A stretch of DNA of 64,000 nucleotides from Flavobacteriales bacterium (GCA_026196775.1 JAPHUD010000003.1:1-64000); one strand, 5' to 3'; shown: positions 33,415 to 41,809, counted from the stretch's first letter. The notes: generated by a model not told the origin, from the letters alone. Made by a program: numbers and translations.

Positions 33415-34674
33415 ATGAAACAAGTTACAAAACAAATATATGATGTCCTTAAAAATGAAGAATTAATTAAACAGCTTGATAATCATGTTGCTGTAAATCC
33501 AAAATTGCTACATGGCGATGTGGAATTAGAAGAAGGTGTAGAGCGTTTTAAATTTCTAAGAAATGTCATTATAGATGAAATTGATTCTGGAATATTTGAT
33601 GAAATATCTCACAATAGAAGAAATGCAATATATAATATAGTGAACACTATTTTCCAACAAAGAGGCAATCCAAATCAGGTGCTTTCTCAAATTGAAAATC
33701 TTTATGATAACATTACTATATCTGGACTTTTTTACAGACAAATTGGTAAGAAAGATTACGAAAATGAGTTGAAGTCTCTAACTAAATTAAAGTCAAGTTA
33801 TACAAAGTTTGTTAATCAATTTGAACAAACAAGAAAAAGTCTAGAATTTATTGCTAAGAAAAAGACTGAACTAGAAGAAGTTTTAAATAATACAGCAGAA
33901 ATTAAAACTAAAATTGAAAATTTAAAACAAGAGTCGAGTAATATATTAAATCAGATAAATGAAAATCACAATAACACAAATAATGTTCTTAATAAAATAA
34001 AAGAAGTTGAGGGAGATGTTGAAAAAAGAAAATTACAAATTGTTGCCTTTCATGATAATGTTGATGAATATAAAAATAGCATTGAAGAATTAGAGCAAAA
34101 GGCTAAACAAATAATCGAAAAAGAAAGTGAAATAGATAGATTAATTTCAGAAGCCGAAACGGCTTTAAAACTTAAATCCGCACAAGGTATTAGTGCTGCA
34201 TTTTCCGCTCAATATGATGCGGCAAGTAACCCAACTTTGTCTAAAAATTGGATAAGAGGTGCTATTGGACTTTTATTAGTTGCTATTGCATTAACTGTAT
34301 GGATTGTTGGTGGATGGGGTATAGAAAATAAAGACGAAATTAGTTCGATAATTGGAAGAGTTGTTGCTGTAGCAATAGCAATATCAGGGGCTACTTTTTG
34401 TGCTAAACAATATATTAAACAAAAAAACATAGCTGAAGACTATGCTTATAAAGCTACGCTTTCAAAATCAATAATTGCATTTACTGATGAAATCAAGAAT
34501 AGAGAAAATGAAGATGGAAACCAAGTTTCACAATATTTGGAAAAGGTATTAAATGAAATACATAAAGATCCTTTAAGAGCAAGAGATAAAAGTATTGAAG
34601 GCACTGGAAGTTTAACAGAAAAAAACGTAAATATTGTTGAAAAAATAGTTAATCTATTTAATTCCAAAAATTAA
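33415..34674 (+). CDS. long coiled-coil protein with two membrane spans
   Basis: The protein has 419 residues. An N-terminal globular part (1-110) is followed by a long coiled coil (about 115-255) and two membrane spans (280-300 and 311-330) and a soluble tail of about 85 residues. Both ends should face the cytoplasm. The layout, sensor-like head plus coiled coil plus hairpin membrane anchor, resembles membrane effectors or anchors of defence systems, but no specific family is recognised. A terminator follows 20 bases after the stop. Confidence 0.75.
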   Translation: MKQVTKQIYDVLKNEELIKQLDNHVAVNPKLLHGDVELEEGVERFKFLRNVIIDEIDSGIFDEISHNRRNAIYNIVNTIFQQRGNPNQVLSQIENLYDNITISGLFYRQIGKKDYENELKSLTKLKSSYTKFVNQFEQTRKSLEFIAKKKTELEEVLNNTAEIKTKIENLKQESSNILNQINENHNNTNNVLNKIKEVEGDVEKRKLQIVAFHDNVDEYKNSIEELEQKAKQIIEKESEIDRLISEAETALKLKSAQGISAAFSAQYDAASNPTLSKNWIRGAIGLLLVAIALTVWIVGGWGIENKDEISSIIGRVVAVAIAISGATFCAKQYIKQKNIAEDYAYKATLSKSIIAFTDEIKNRENEDGNQVSQYLEKVLNEIHKDPLRARDKSIEGTGSLTEKNVNIVEKIVNLFNSKN

Positions 34675-34692
34675 GTTGATTTTCAATAAAAA

Positions 34693-34718
34693 GAGACTAT
34701 TAATAGTCCCTTTTTTTT
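34693..34718 (+). terminator. rho-independent terminator
   Basis: The dyad GACTATTAATAGTC (34695-34708) is followed by CC and eight T. It ends the unit of the coiled-coil membrane protein. Confidence 0.8.
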
Positions 34719-34840
34719 AACCGATTTTATCTGACAAATACATCAGATTTTAGTTTGCGTGAGGCTCGAGAATCTTTAGCAAACATAAAACAATAAAGAC
34801 AAATATAAATTTGGACATTAGATAACTAAACAAAAATATT

Positions 34841-35296
34841 ATGGAATTAATGGAAAATGAACAAACAATTAAAACTTCAATTAAGGGGCTTGTATTAACT
34901 AACTATCGAATAAGAAGTGAATTTAAGATCTTAGGAAAAGGAAAAATAAGTAGTATAATGTTAGAAGAACTATCATCATCTCAACTGACTTACAAAAGTA
35001 AACCAAAATTATTGTTATTTGGATTTATAATTCTAGTAATCTCAATAATGGGCGGAGCCTATATGGGGGTTGTGTTACATAAAGAACGAAACGGAATGGA
35101 CATTGCAATTTTTGGTGCTTTTTTATTTATTATTTTTATTGTTTTATACTTTGTCTCAAGACATCATATTGTGTCTTTTTCATCTTCAAGCTCTTCTATT
35201 GACCTCAAAACAAGAGGACTTGATTTTAAAGAAATAAGACAATTGATTGATACAGTTGAAAATGCAAAAAATGCAAGAGAATATTCATTAAAATAA
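34841..35296 (+). CDS. two-span membrane protein with bacterial PH-like start
   Basis: The protein has 151 residues. Residues 5-60 (TIKGLVLTNYRIRSEF, GKGKISSIMLEELSSSQL) resemble the first strands of a bacterial PH domain of the type with a LTNYRI motif; two membrane spans follow (about 60-80 and 92-110) and a Ser-rich segment with RGLDFKEIRQLIDTVE at the end, where the PH domain may be completed. Function is unknown. It belongs to the island between gspF and the gspF scar. Confidence 0.65.
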   Translation: MELMENEQTIKTSIKGLVLTNYRIRSEFKILGKGKISSIMLEELSSSQLTYKSKPKLLLFGFIILVISIMGGAYMGVVLHKERNGMDIAIFGAFLFIIFIVLYFVSRHHIVSFSSSSSSIDLKTRGLDFKEIRQLIDTVENAKNAREYSLK

Positions 35297-35466
35297 ATAA
35301 ACCCTCATCATGATCTAAGCTCTATAAGAGTAGAAAGGGAGGTTTCTTAAGTCTAGCAAATATAAAAAAACATAACTCGTTTTTTGCAGTGTAACGGAAA
35401 AATCCTTTGAAAGCTTTATAGGTACTAGCATACATTAAAATAAAATACATTTTCTTAGTAGTTATG

Positions 35467-35529
35467 AATCGCTGTTTGTAGCTACAAACTGAATTACTTT
35501 CCTATTCCTTACCGTTAAAAAAAATGAAC
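35467..35529. mobile_element. internally deleted REP/RAYT element remnant
   Basis: AATCGCTGTTTGTAGCT (35467-35483), the perfect palindrome GTTTGTAGCTACAAAC (35474-35489), GAATTACTTTCCTATT and CTTACCGTTAAA...ATGAAC match both ends of the transposase unit at 19392-20073 in the same orientation, with the whole gene missing. It is therefore a non-autonomous derivative or a deletion scar. Confidence 0.75.
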
Positions 35530-35536
35530 TTGTAGC

Positions 35537-35575
35537 CACATCCCCATGATGGAAATTAATACTGGATTGTTTTAG
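35537..35575 (+). pseudogene. diverged 3' end of a second gspF
   Basis: The frame reads HIPMMEINTGLF followed by TAG and matches the end of gspF (YIPMMEINTGLF, TGA, 31611-31646). Most codon differences are synonymous (ATC/ATT, CCC/CCT, ACT/ACG, GGA/GGG), so the fragment comes from a once functional paralogue. Everything upstream is missing; it starts seven bases after the REP remnant. Confidence 0.75.
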
Positions 35576-35738
35576 TAATTTAGTACTTAATAAACACTTG
35601 AATAAAAAGGACGTGTAAGTTGACCAAATGCTTTGTCAGCTTTATGGATTGAATTAGGAGTAGATTAAAATTGTTTATGCACTAGTTGAGGTTTTGATTG
35701 GGATTTGAAATTGAAGAAAATTTTAGTAAAACAAAGAA
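35576..35738. other. no gene seen
   Basis: This stretch between the gspF scar and the long hairpin is AT-rich and has no frame with a plausible start. I see no RNA gene or repeat in it. Confidence 0.5.
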
Positions 35739-35794
35739 TATATAAAGGTTAAAAATTTATCCCGAAGTGGTGCCAAATTTTTAACCTTTATATA
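35739..35794. terminator. long bidirectional terminator hairpin
   Basis: Perfect 20-base arms (35739-35758 starting TATATAAAGG, and 35775-35794) enclose a 16-base loop. The arms carry A- and T-runs so either strand gives a stem with a U-rich 3' side. It lies 26 bases after the stop of the minus-strand gene at 35821 and closes the plus-strand side as well. Confidence 0.75.
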
Positions 35795-35820
35795 CTGCTT
35801 TTCCTATTTGTTATAATCTA

Positions 35821-37074
35821 TTAAATATCCTTAGTGTTACCATAAAGTATAATATCAGAAATAATATATCTCAATTTATCTTTTAAATCATAGTCTATAT
35901 CTAACTCTTCGGCTTTATTACACATTTCTATAAGTTTTGAAAAATTACTAATCTCATTACGGATTTTTCTGTTAAAAATATCTGACAGATTTTTCATTGT
36001 TTTAAAAACACTTCTAGGGCTGACTATCTTAGCAAGAATTCTAGCTCTTAATTCATCAGGTGTTTTAATCGCTTTTATACTATTGATTTCTTTAATAAAG
36101 CTATCAGTAGTATTCAAAATTTCTTCCATGTTACTTAAAGAAGTAAAAACATTTTTAGGTTTCGTATTATGATTAATTATCAAAGTGCTGTTTTCTATAA
36201 TTGAGTTCTTTTTTGGTATTAAAAAGAAACCATTAGTACCTACTTGATTTACACTAATTATATTAACAAAATTTAAAGATCCTGTACCTAAATCGTTTGT
36301 CGTGATTTTAATTGCTGTTGAAACCTGACCAAATGAACCTCCGTCTTTTGTGAATTTTTCAGCAGCAATTATTTCTAATTTTGATTCACTAATAGCAGCA
36401 CTTTTTATTCTGTATTCTGCTGTACCAGGGTTAGCTTTCATATTTTTATAAAGACTAAGCATAGCAACTACAAAAGTGAAATCTATACCGTATTCATAGT
36501 AACCTAAAGATGTTATACCTCTTAGATAGGTTGTTTCTTCAAAATCTACAAGTCGGAAACTCTTTTCCTTATTATAATTCTCACTCTCTTTAGCTTTATT
36601 TTTAAAGTACTGAACATTATAATTAGCTAAATCAGCGTGGCCTATTTTAAATAAGTTATTCGCATATTTAGTCATTTCGTATTGATCCAGAAATGTATTT
36701 TTTGCATCATAAATAGCAATAGCTTTTAGATTCTTTTTTACTTCATCAACTTCAGCATATTCTTCAAACTTGAAAATTATATTTGGTTCTTCTGCTGCTT
36801 TAACTGATTCTTCAAATACATCAATATCTTTAGTTTCAGCAGTTATTTTATAACGTTTATATTTAGTCATAAGATGAAGGACCCTGTTATATATTAAATC
36901 AATATAATCTATCCAAATGTATTCATCTTTAATGTTATTAACTTTAAAAGTTCGAAAAATTTCATCCTTATATGGATGGTTTTCAATTAGAGAGCAAAGC
37001 TTCTCTATCTTTATTTTTCCTGTGCTATTGTTTGCATCAAGAAATATCTGTTTTTGTTTAAAATTTTCTTTCAT
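35821..37074 (-). CDS. hypothetical protein, 417 residues
   Basis: The protein is soluble, Lys/Asn/Glu-rich, with no signal peptide. Residues about 1-130 are helical; residues 190-300 are mixed (FTFVVAMLSLYKNMKANPG, GQVSTAIKITTNDLGTG, NFVNIISVNQ), and the last 100 are helical again with an Arg-rich helix (RARILAKIVSPRSVFK). No family is recognised. It is preceded on its strand by two small genes, but a hairpin separates them. Confidence 0.7.
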   Translation of the reverse strand: MKENFKQKQIFLDANNSTGKIKIEKLCSLIENHPYKDEIFRTFKVNNIKDEYIWIDYIDLIYNRVLHLMTKYKRYKITAETKDIDVFEESVKAAEEPNIIFKFEEYAEVDEVKKNLKAIAIYDAKNTFLDQYEMTKYANNLFKIGHADLANYNVQYFKNKAKESENYNKEKSFRLVDFEETTYLRGITSLGYYEYGIDFTFVVAMLSLYKNMKANPGTAEYRIKSAAISESKLEIIAAEKFTKDGGSFGQVSTAIKITTNDLGTGSLNFVNIISVNQVGTNGFFLIPKKNSIIENSTLIINHNTKPKNVFTSLSNMEEILNTTDSFIKEINSIKAIKTPDELRARILAKIVSPRSVFKTMKNLSDIFNRKIRNEISNFSKLIEMCNKAEELDIDYDLKDKLRYIISDIILYGNTKDI

Positions 37075-37138
37075 ATAATTATTGTAATAACAGTTTTACG
37101 TCTTGTTTAGGACATTAATAAAAATGTTTTTTTTAAAT

Positions 37139-37163
37139 AAGCCAGCCCTTATTGGACTGGCTT
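37139..37163 (-). terminator. hairpin after the 49-residue membrane protein gene
   Basis: AAGCCAG (37139-37145) pairs with CTGGCTT (37157-37163). On the minus strand it follows the stop at 37169 by six bases. The downstream run is AT-rich but not a U-tract. Confidence 0.5.
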
Positions 37164-37168
37164 TGTAA

Positions 37169-37318
37169 TTAACTTAATATTCTTGCAATAGCTAAAGCTA
37201 CAAACATAAGAATGGCAAAAGCTACAACTGCCGTAATAATACTGGCATTTTCATTATAGAATTTAGCACATACATCATTGTAACAGATTTCTGCTTTATT
37301 TTGATAAAGATTATTCAT
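37169..37318 (-). CDS. small single-span membrane protein, 49 residues
   Basis: The frame runs from ATG at 37318 to TAA at 37169. The product has a polar start (MNNLYQNKAEICYNDVC) and a C-terminal membrane span (IITAVVAFAILMFVALAIA). Two Cys precede the span. It lies between two hairpins, suggesting its own transcript. A small toxin-like or membrane regulatory peptide is possible. Confidence 0.55.
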   Translation of the reverse strand: MNNLYQNKAEICYNDVCAKFYNENASIITAVVAFAILMFVALAIARILS

Positions 37319-37342
37319 ATAAATAATTTTAAGTTTAACGTT

Positions 37343-37364
37343 CTCCCATTCAAAGCGGTGGGAG
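37343..37364 (-). terminator. hairpin after the small basic protein gene
   Basis: CTCCCA (37343-37348) and TGGGAG (37359-37364) form a six-pair stem about 18 bases beyond the stop of the gene at 37382. There is no clear U-tract. Confidence 0.45.
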
Positions 37365-37381
37365 TTTCGCTTGTTTTGGTG

Positions 37382-37555
37382 TTATTTCTCTTTTCTAACA
37401 CCTTTAAATTTTCCTCCTGTAGTTTTCACATCCATAAATTTTCCTGTCGATGTATCTCTTTTTACATACAACCCAGTTTTAGGATTTACAACTTGAGAAC
37501 GATTTTTTACTGATCCTTTGCGAGCATTATCTCCCGTTGGTTTATTTACCGCCAT
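37382..37555 (-). CDS. small conserved basic protein (KPTGDNARKG type)
   Basis: The frame encodes 57 residues: KPTGDNARKGSVKNRSQ near the start, then NPKTGLYVKRDTSTGKFMDV and ending KFKGVRKEK. Small proteins with this pattern are found in many unrelated bacteria, often in mobile DNA; their function is not known to me. The highly basic composition suggests nucleic-acid binding. It has an unusually perfect Shine-Dalgarno sequence (37563-37572). Confidence 0.75.
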   Translation of the reverse strand: MAVNKPTGDNARKGSVKNRSQVVNPKTGLYVKRDTSTGKFMDVKTTGGKFKGVRKEK

Positions 37556-37562
37556 TATTTTA

Positions 37563-37572
37563 CACCTCCTTT
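37563..37572 (-). promoter_or_regulatory. perfect Shine-Dalgarno sequence
   Basis: Minus-strand AAAGGAGGTG, the full complement of the 16S rRNA tail, stands seven bases before the ATG at 37555. Bacteroidota genes seldom use such sites, so this decides the start and hints at transfer from another phylum. Confidence 0.8.
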
Positions 37573-37692
37573 TATACTTATTTTAATAATAATTTTATTA
37601 ATTTTATTGTCAAATCTATTTTTACAACTTGTAATAGTTTAACATGCTCACTATTAAGACATAAAATCATAACCTATGGTTTTTTGTATTAA

Positions 37693-38385
37693 ATGTGTAG
37701 ATTAAAAGAGTATTTGAAAGCAGAAGCTTACATAAAGGAATCAACTGAAGATTTAGTGCAATATGTTAAATGGCATGAAGACCCTGAATATAAGGAGGCT
37801 TCCAAATATGCCCTCGAAGCATTATATGAAAGATTTGGTCGGGTTGTGACAGAAAAATGTGAAATTATAGCGTCTAAAAAAGGTCTTTCTAGCTCAGATG
37901 CTTTAGAAATAGTTGAAAATGTTTTTAAGAGCTTTTATAAATACTGTAAATTTAAACCTGAACAACATGAAGATTGTGATAAAGGATTAAAGTATTATTT
38001 ATACACTATTGCTTATAATGAAACCATTAACCTTTGGCGAAAAAGAAATGGGATAGGAGTTTCTCCTTATACTGGATATGAAGAAGTGATAGAAGAGCTC
38101 CCTAGTTCTGATAGTTATGAAAATGTTGGTTCTATAAGCAGAAAACAATTGGAAAGAGAAAGAGAAATTATTCAAATTGGACTTGACCGACATTCTGTAA
38201 AACATCAAATTATTTACCTTACGTATCTTTTTCATCAAAAAAAGGGACACAAGATGCCTCCTCACCTTCTTGATAATTTAAGGAAAAAAGTTGGTTTGCC
38301 CCAACCCACTATTCATGCTTATTTGAAGGAAGTTAAAGATACTGTTAAAGATTATTTAATAATATATGGAAAACAAAAAAAGTAA
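37693..38385 (+). CDS. ECF-like RNA polymerase sigma factor
   Basis: The protein has 230 residues. Region 2 can be seen at about 40-125 (ALYERFGRVV, ALEIVENVFKSFYKYC, LKYYLYTIAYNETINLWRK) and region 4 at about 165-220 (VKHQIIYLTYLF, LPQPTIHAYLKEVKDTV), joined by an acidic linker. Such factors direct RNA polymerase to a small regulon. Here it overlaps a small gene and is followed by an ImmA/IrrE peptidase, so its activity is likely controlled by proteolysis. Sequence is divergent from housekeeping ECF groups. Confidence 0.75.
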   Translation: MCRLKEYLKAEAYIKESTEDLVQYVKWHEDPEYKEASKYALEALYERFGRVVTEKCEIIASKKGLSSSDALEIVENVFKSFYKYCKFKPEQHEDCDKGLKYYLYTIAYNETINLWRKRNGIGVSPYTGYEEVIEELPSSDSYENVGSISRKQLEREREIIQIGLDRHSVKHQIIYLTYLFHQKKGHKMPPHLLDNLRKKVGLPQPTIHAYLKEVKDTVKDYLIIYGKQKK

Positions 38386-38680
38386 ACATATTACTTCTGA
38401 CAATATTAGTCAATGGATTAGTAGTTTGGGCTTCTCATTTCCAAGAAATGAAACTGAAGAGAGAGTATTCGATAAACTTTATGCAAATTTTGAGTACAAG
38501 TTGACAGGTAAAGAACTCAATATTGGAAAACTCATTGAGGAGGTGGAAAGTGAAGAACAAGAAGTTAAGATGATTAGAGATAGTTCTAATTGGAAAATGG
38601 CTGCTAGAAACATTGATAACTCTAACTTGCCTGAACATATACTTAAAAAAATGATAAAAAATCAAAATGGTAAGAACTGA
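38366..38680 (+). CDS. small protein, possible anti-sigma or linker of the module
   Basis: The protein has 104 residues, charged, without a membrane span or Cys-based zinc motif. It overlaps the sigma gene by 20 bases and the peptidase gene by 14 bases, so the three are translated together. The region 45-75 (YKLTGKELNIGKLIEEVE) is amphipathic. Position suggests a cytoplasmic anti-sigma factor cleaved by the peptidase, but no anti-sigma signature is visible. Confidence 0.6.
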   Translation: MENKKSKHITSDNISQWISSLGFSFPRNETEERVFDKLYANFEYKLTGKELNIGKLIEEVESEEQEVKMIRDSSNWKMAARNIDNSNLPEHILKKMIKNQNGKN

Positions 38681-39458
38681 AGTTTTAAAGGACATAAAAT
38701 TAATTACGGAATTTCTTCATTCTAAATATTCAAATGGTTTTTTCATTGATTTAGGAAAAATTGTAAAAGATGAAGGAATTTATATTTACTATGATGATTA
38801 TGATAATGCTTTTGATGGGATGTTAGTAATAGATGAGGGGGATTATCACATTCATCTGAATACAACAAGAGGTAATTATCCAAATTCAAGTAGATCAAGA
38901 TTCTCTTTAAGTCACGAATTAGGTCATTATTTAATAGGTCGTCACCATACAGACATGTTAAATGGCGAGTTAAAGCCTCATCCATCATTTCTTAAAAATG
39001 AACAGGCAAATATTTATGAAGTTGAAGCAGATCATTTTGCCGCCAACCTATTAATGCCTGAGAGTAAGTTTTATAATGCGTGTGGAGGTAGGAAATTAAG
39101 TTGGAATTTGATATTGGATTTATCAAATAAATTTGGGACAAGTCGTTTGGCTACTCTAATTCGATTTAGTAATATCATTAGACATGAATTGATGATCATT
39201 GGTTCACAAGAAGGTATTGTTAAGTGGTTTTTATCCAGTAAAGACTTCCCGAAAATGAAACATAAGTTTGAACGTGGAAAAAAGTTGCCTACCGAAGCTT
39301 TGGCAAATCTTAATATAGTATCTATTTCTGAAATTCACGAGGTTGATTCTGATGATTGGTTCGTAACATGGGGAGGTTTGTCAGAAAGACAAATGTATGA
39401 ACAGTGCTATTTTGCTGAGGCATACAATCAAACGCTTACATTGTTATGGTTCTTATAA
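38667..39458 (+). CDS. ImmA/IrrE-family metallopeptidase
   Basis: The protein has 263 residues. The zinc motif HELGH is at 83-87, followed by EADHFAANLLMP from Glu120, the typical third-ligand segment of the ImmA/IrrE family. Related enzymes cleave repressors or anti-sigma-type regulators to switch on prophage, ICE or stress genes. No N-terminal HTH is fused here; the partner regulator is presumably the upstream pair. The C-terminal domain (about 165-263) may sense the inducing signal. Confidence 0.88.
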   Translation: MVRTEVLKDIKLITEFLHSKYSNGFFIDLGKIVKDEGIYIYYDDYDNAFDGMLVIDEGDYHIHLNTTRGNYPNSSRSRFSLSHELGHYLIGRHHTDMLNGELKPHPSFLKNEQANIYEVEADHFAANLLMPESKFYNACGGRKLSWNLILDLSNKFGTSRLATLIRFSNIIRHELMIIGSQEGIVKWFLSSKDFPKMKHKFERGKKLPTEALANLNIVSISEIHEVDSDDWFVTWGGLSERQMYEQCYFAEAYNQTLTLLWFL

Positions 39459-39568
39459 ATACTTAATTATGCCTTAATTTTAGTGAATAAGTCATTTATA
39501 AGTTTTATGTTAAGAGATAATCTATTTAAGAATTTTAAGGTAATTTTATATGAAAATTTAACAACAAA

Positions 39569-40669
39569 ATGTCTCGTAAAAATTCGATACTTGCGGTTTC
39601 AATAATAGCTATGATATTAATCTTTTGGTTAATTTTTGAATTGGATAAAAAAGACAAAAAGATTAAGGAGTTAGAAAAGGAGAAACTTAAAGGGTTGAAA
39701 AATAAAATTAATCACGAGGAATTAGAAAAAGATATTAAGGATCAATTAATCAATTTGATAGATAAATATCAAGGAATAAACCCAAGAGTAGCTTTTGAAC
39801 TAGTTAAAGCTTTAACTAATTTAAATATAGGTAATCGACCATCAACTTTTCTTATTTTAGTTAATATACTTGAGAATATTTTAACAAATAGCTATTCTAA
39901 AGATATTTTGTTTGTTCGATGGTTTATTGATAACTCGAAGAATAAAATACCTTCAATCAACGATTATGTTTCATATGCAACTATTTTAGGAACATTAACT
40001 GAGTCAGAACATGATTTTATAGTTAGATTAACCAAATATCGTAGTAATATTAATGAAAATAGTGAAAAATGGATATCTATAAACCTTCTTGAAATAATAG
40101 AACTCATATTAAAATTAGATACAGTTTCAAGTCCTCAAATACTATCTATTGGTTATGGTAATAGATCTATTGAGGAATTTATTTTAATTCTTAAAAGGTA
40201 TCAGATTTCAAGTTTAATAGATGTTAGATCAGCACCTTACTCAAAATACAATTCTAAGTTCTCCCAAAATGATCTTAAATCATATCTTAACAATAGTGGA
40301 ATCACATATGATTTTATGGGAGATAATCTAGGTGGAAGGCCCAATGATTTAGCTTGTTATACAGAAGGTAAAGTTGATTATGAAACAATTAGAACTAAAG
40401 AATTTTTTAAAAAAGGAATCAATAATCTTTTAACGAAAGCTTCAAAAAAGCGAGTTGTAATAATGTGTAGTGAAGGTAAACCTCATGAATGTCATAGGTC
40501 AAAACTTATCGGAAAAGAATTAGTTAATAATGATGTGTCTATTATTCATATTGACCACAATAGTAATTTAAGATCTCAAAATGAGGTAATGTTATTAGCA
40601 ACAAAAGGAGTTAATGATACGAGCTTATTTGGTGAAGAACAATTAAAATCTAGAAAAAAATATATTTAA
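39569..40669 (+). CDS. membrane-anchored DUF488 protein
   Basis: The protein has 366 residues. An N-terminal span (8-24) is followed by a coiled segment (25-55), a helical middle and a DUF488 domain (about 190-340). The DUF488 part has ILSIGYGNRSIEEF, LIDVRSAPYSKYNSKFS, LGGRPND and CSEGKPHECHRSKLI, where the Cys and His residues are the hallmark of the family. It is followed two bases later by a second DUF488 gene and then a dual-OB gene. DUF488 proteins are associated with predicted conflict systems; biochemical role is unresolved. Confidence 0.85.
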   Translation: MSRKNSILAVSIIAMILIFWLIFELDKKDKKIKELEKEKLKGLKNKINHEELEKDIKDQLINLIDKYQGINPRVAFELVKALTNLNIGNRPSTFLILVNILENILTNSYSKDILFVRWFIDNSKNKIPSINDYVSYATILGTLTESEHDFIVRLTKYRSNINENSEKWISINLLEIIELILKLDTVSSPQILSIGYGNRSIEEFILILKRYQISSLIDVRSAPYSKYNSKFSQNDLKSYLNNSGITYDFMGDNLGGRPNDLACYTEGKVDYETIRTKEFFKKGINNLLTKASKKRVVIMCSEGKPHECHRSKLIGKELVNNDVSIIHIDHNSNLRSQNEVMLLATKGVNDTSLFGEEQLKSRKKYI

Positions 40670-40671
40670 AA

Positions 40672-41157
40672 ATGAATATGCAATTTTACACTATTGGAGT
40701 ATATCATTCATCAGAGTTAGATTTTTTTGAATCTTTAAAAAAAAATGAAATTGACACTTTTTGTGACATAAGGCAAAGAAGAGGTGTAAGAGGGGCTAAA
40801 TATTCATTTGTAAATAGTAAACGCTTACAAATAAAATTAGCTGAAATTGGAATTAAATATCAGCACATACTTAACCTTGCACCAACAACAGAAATTAGAC
40901 AATTACAATATGAAGCTGATATTAAGGAAGGAGTAAATAAACGTGATAGAGATGAATTAGGACAAATTTTTAAAATTACATATAAAAATAAAATACTTGA
41001 TAATTTTGATTTAAAGGAATTTATTAAGTCTTTAGAGTATGATGGAGCAAAAAAAATTGTATTATTTTGTGTTGAACAATCGCCAAAAGCTTGCCATAGA
41101 TCAATAATAGCAGATAAACTTTCAAGAGATTATAACTACGAAATAATTCATCTATAA
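40672..41157 (+). CDS. DUF488 protein, stand-alone
   Basis: The protein has 161 residues and consists of a DUF488 domain only: FYTIGVYHSSELDFFESL, FCDIRQRRGVRGAKYSF, and LFCVEQSPKACHRSIIA with the conserved Cys-His-Arg. The loop between 60 and 110 differs from its neighbour. Its stop and the next start share one base (TAATG), so translation is coupled. Two different DUF488 proteins in tandem suggest a heterodimer. Confidence 0.87.
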   Translation: MNMQFYTIGVYHSSELDFFESLKKNEIDTFCDIRQRRGVRGAKYSFVNSKRLQIKLAEIGIKYQHILNLAPTTEIRQLQYEADIKEGVNKRDRDELGQIFKITYKNKILDNFDLKEFIKSLEYDGAKKIVLFCVEQSPKACHRSIIADKLSRDYNYEIIHL

Positions 41158-41756
41158 TGGGAAAAGAAGTATTAATATTATCTAAGACTCATGTTGGAGT
41201 TGGTTTTTGCGTAGGAGGAATAGTATTAGATAATAAACAACAAGTCAGACTAATGTGTGGATTAAATGAATACCAACCAGGTAACACTCCTTTTGAAATA
41301 GGGCAGATATGGGATATAGAGTTTGAAGAATATCCTGATATACCACCACATATAGAAGATGTATATGTTCGAAAAAAGAATTATTTACGAGATATAAATA
41401 ACATTGTAAATTTTATAAACACGAATTATAATATATGGAGAGGGAGTCCTGATACTATTTTTGATGGTTATTTAGGGTGGACTGGAAATGGAAGTGGGTA
41501 TTTGAATCACAAGAGCAATTTACCAGCACAAAGTGTTGGCTTTTGGATTCCAGATAGAGACTTAAAAATAGAAGGAGAGAAATATGTCTACGAATACAAA
41601 AGACCTTACATGAGAAATAAACATTTTCCATATAAAGGAGCAGAACCAATGAAAGTAATTATTGCTGGAACCCTTTGTCGTGTATCTTTAGGTAGATGGT
41701 GGAGTCCCGATGAGAGGGAAAAAAGATGTTACTTACAGCTTTCTGGACAGTACTAA
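41157..41756 (+). CDS. dual OB-domain protein (DuOB-like)
   Basis: The protein has 199 residues. Two beta-barrel-like segments (VLILSKTHVGVGFCVGGIVL and KVIIAGTLCRVSLGRWW) with the phrase VRLMCGLNEYQPGN match the architecture described for dual OB domains found beside DUF488 in predicted immunity loci. The final part, GRWWSPDEREKRCYLQLSGQY, is typical of the group as I remember it. It probably binds nucleic acid or a nucleotide. The assignment is from memory of the family and should be confirmed by profile search. Confidence 0.7.
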   Translation: MGKEVLILSKTHVGVGFCVGGIVLDNKQQVRLMCGLNEYQPGNTPFEIGQIWDIEFEEYPDIPPHIEDVYVRKKNYLRDINNIVNFINTNYNIWRGSPDTIFDGYLGWTGNGSGYLNHKSNLPAQSVGFWIPDRDLKIEGEKYVYEYKRPYMRNKHFPYKGAEPMKVIIAGTLCRVSLGRWWSPDEREKRCYLQLSGQY

Positions 41757-41789
41757 TAACTATTTTAAAAGAGAATGAGTTATAGTATA

Positions 41790-41809
41790 TTTCTAATACA
41801 TATTAGAAA
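41790..41809. repeat. perfect 9-bp palindrome (hairpin)
   Basis: TTTCTAATA, CA, TATTAGAAA. It lies 34 bases after the dual-OB gene and before the gene at 41871; it could end the former or be an operator of the latter. Confidence 0.5.
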
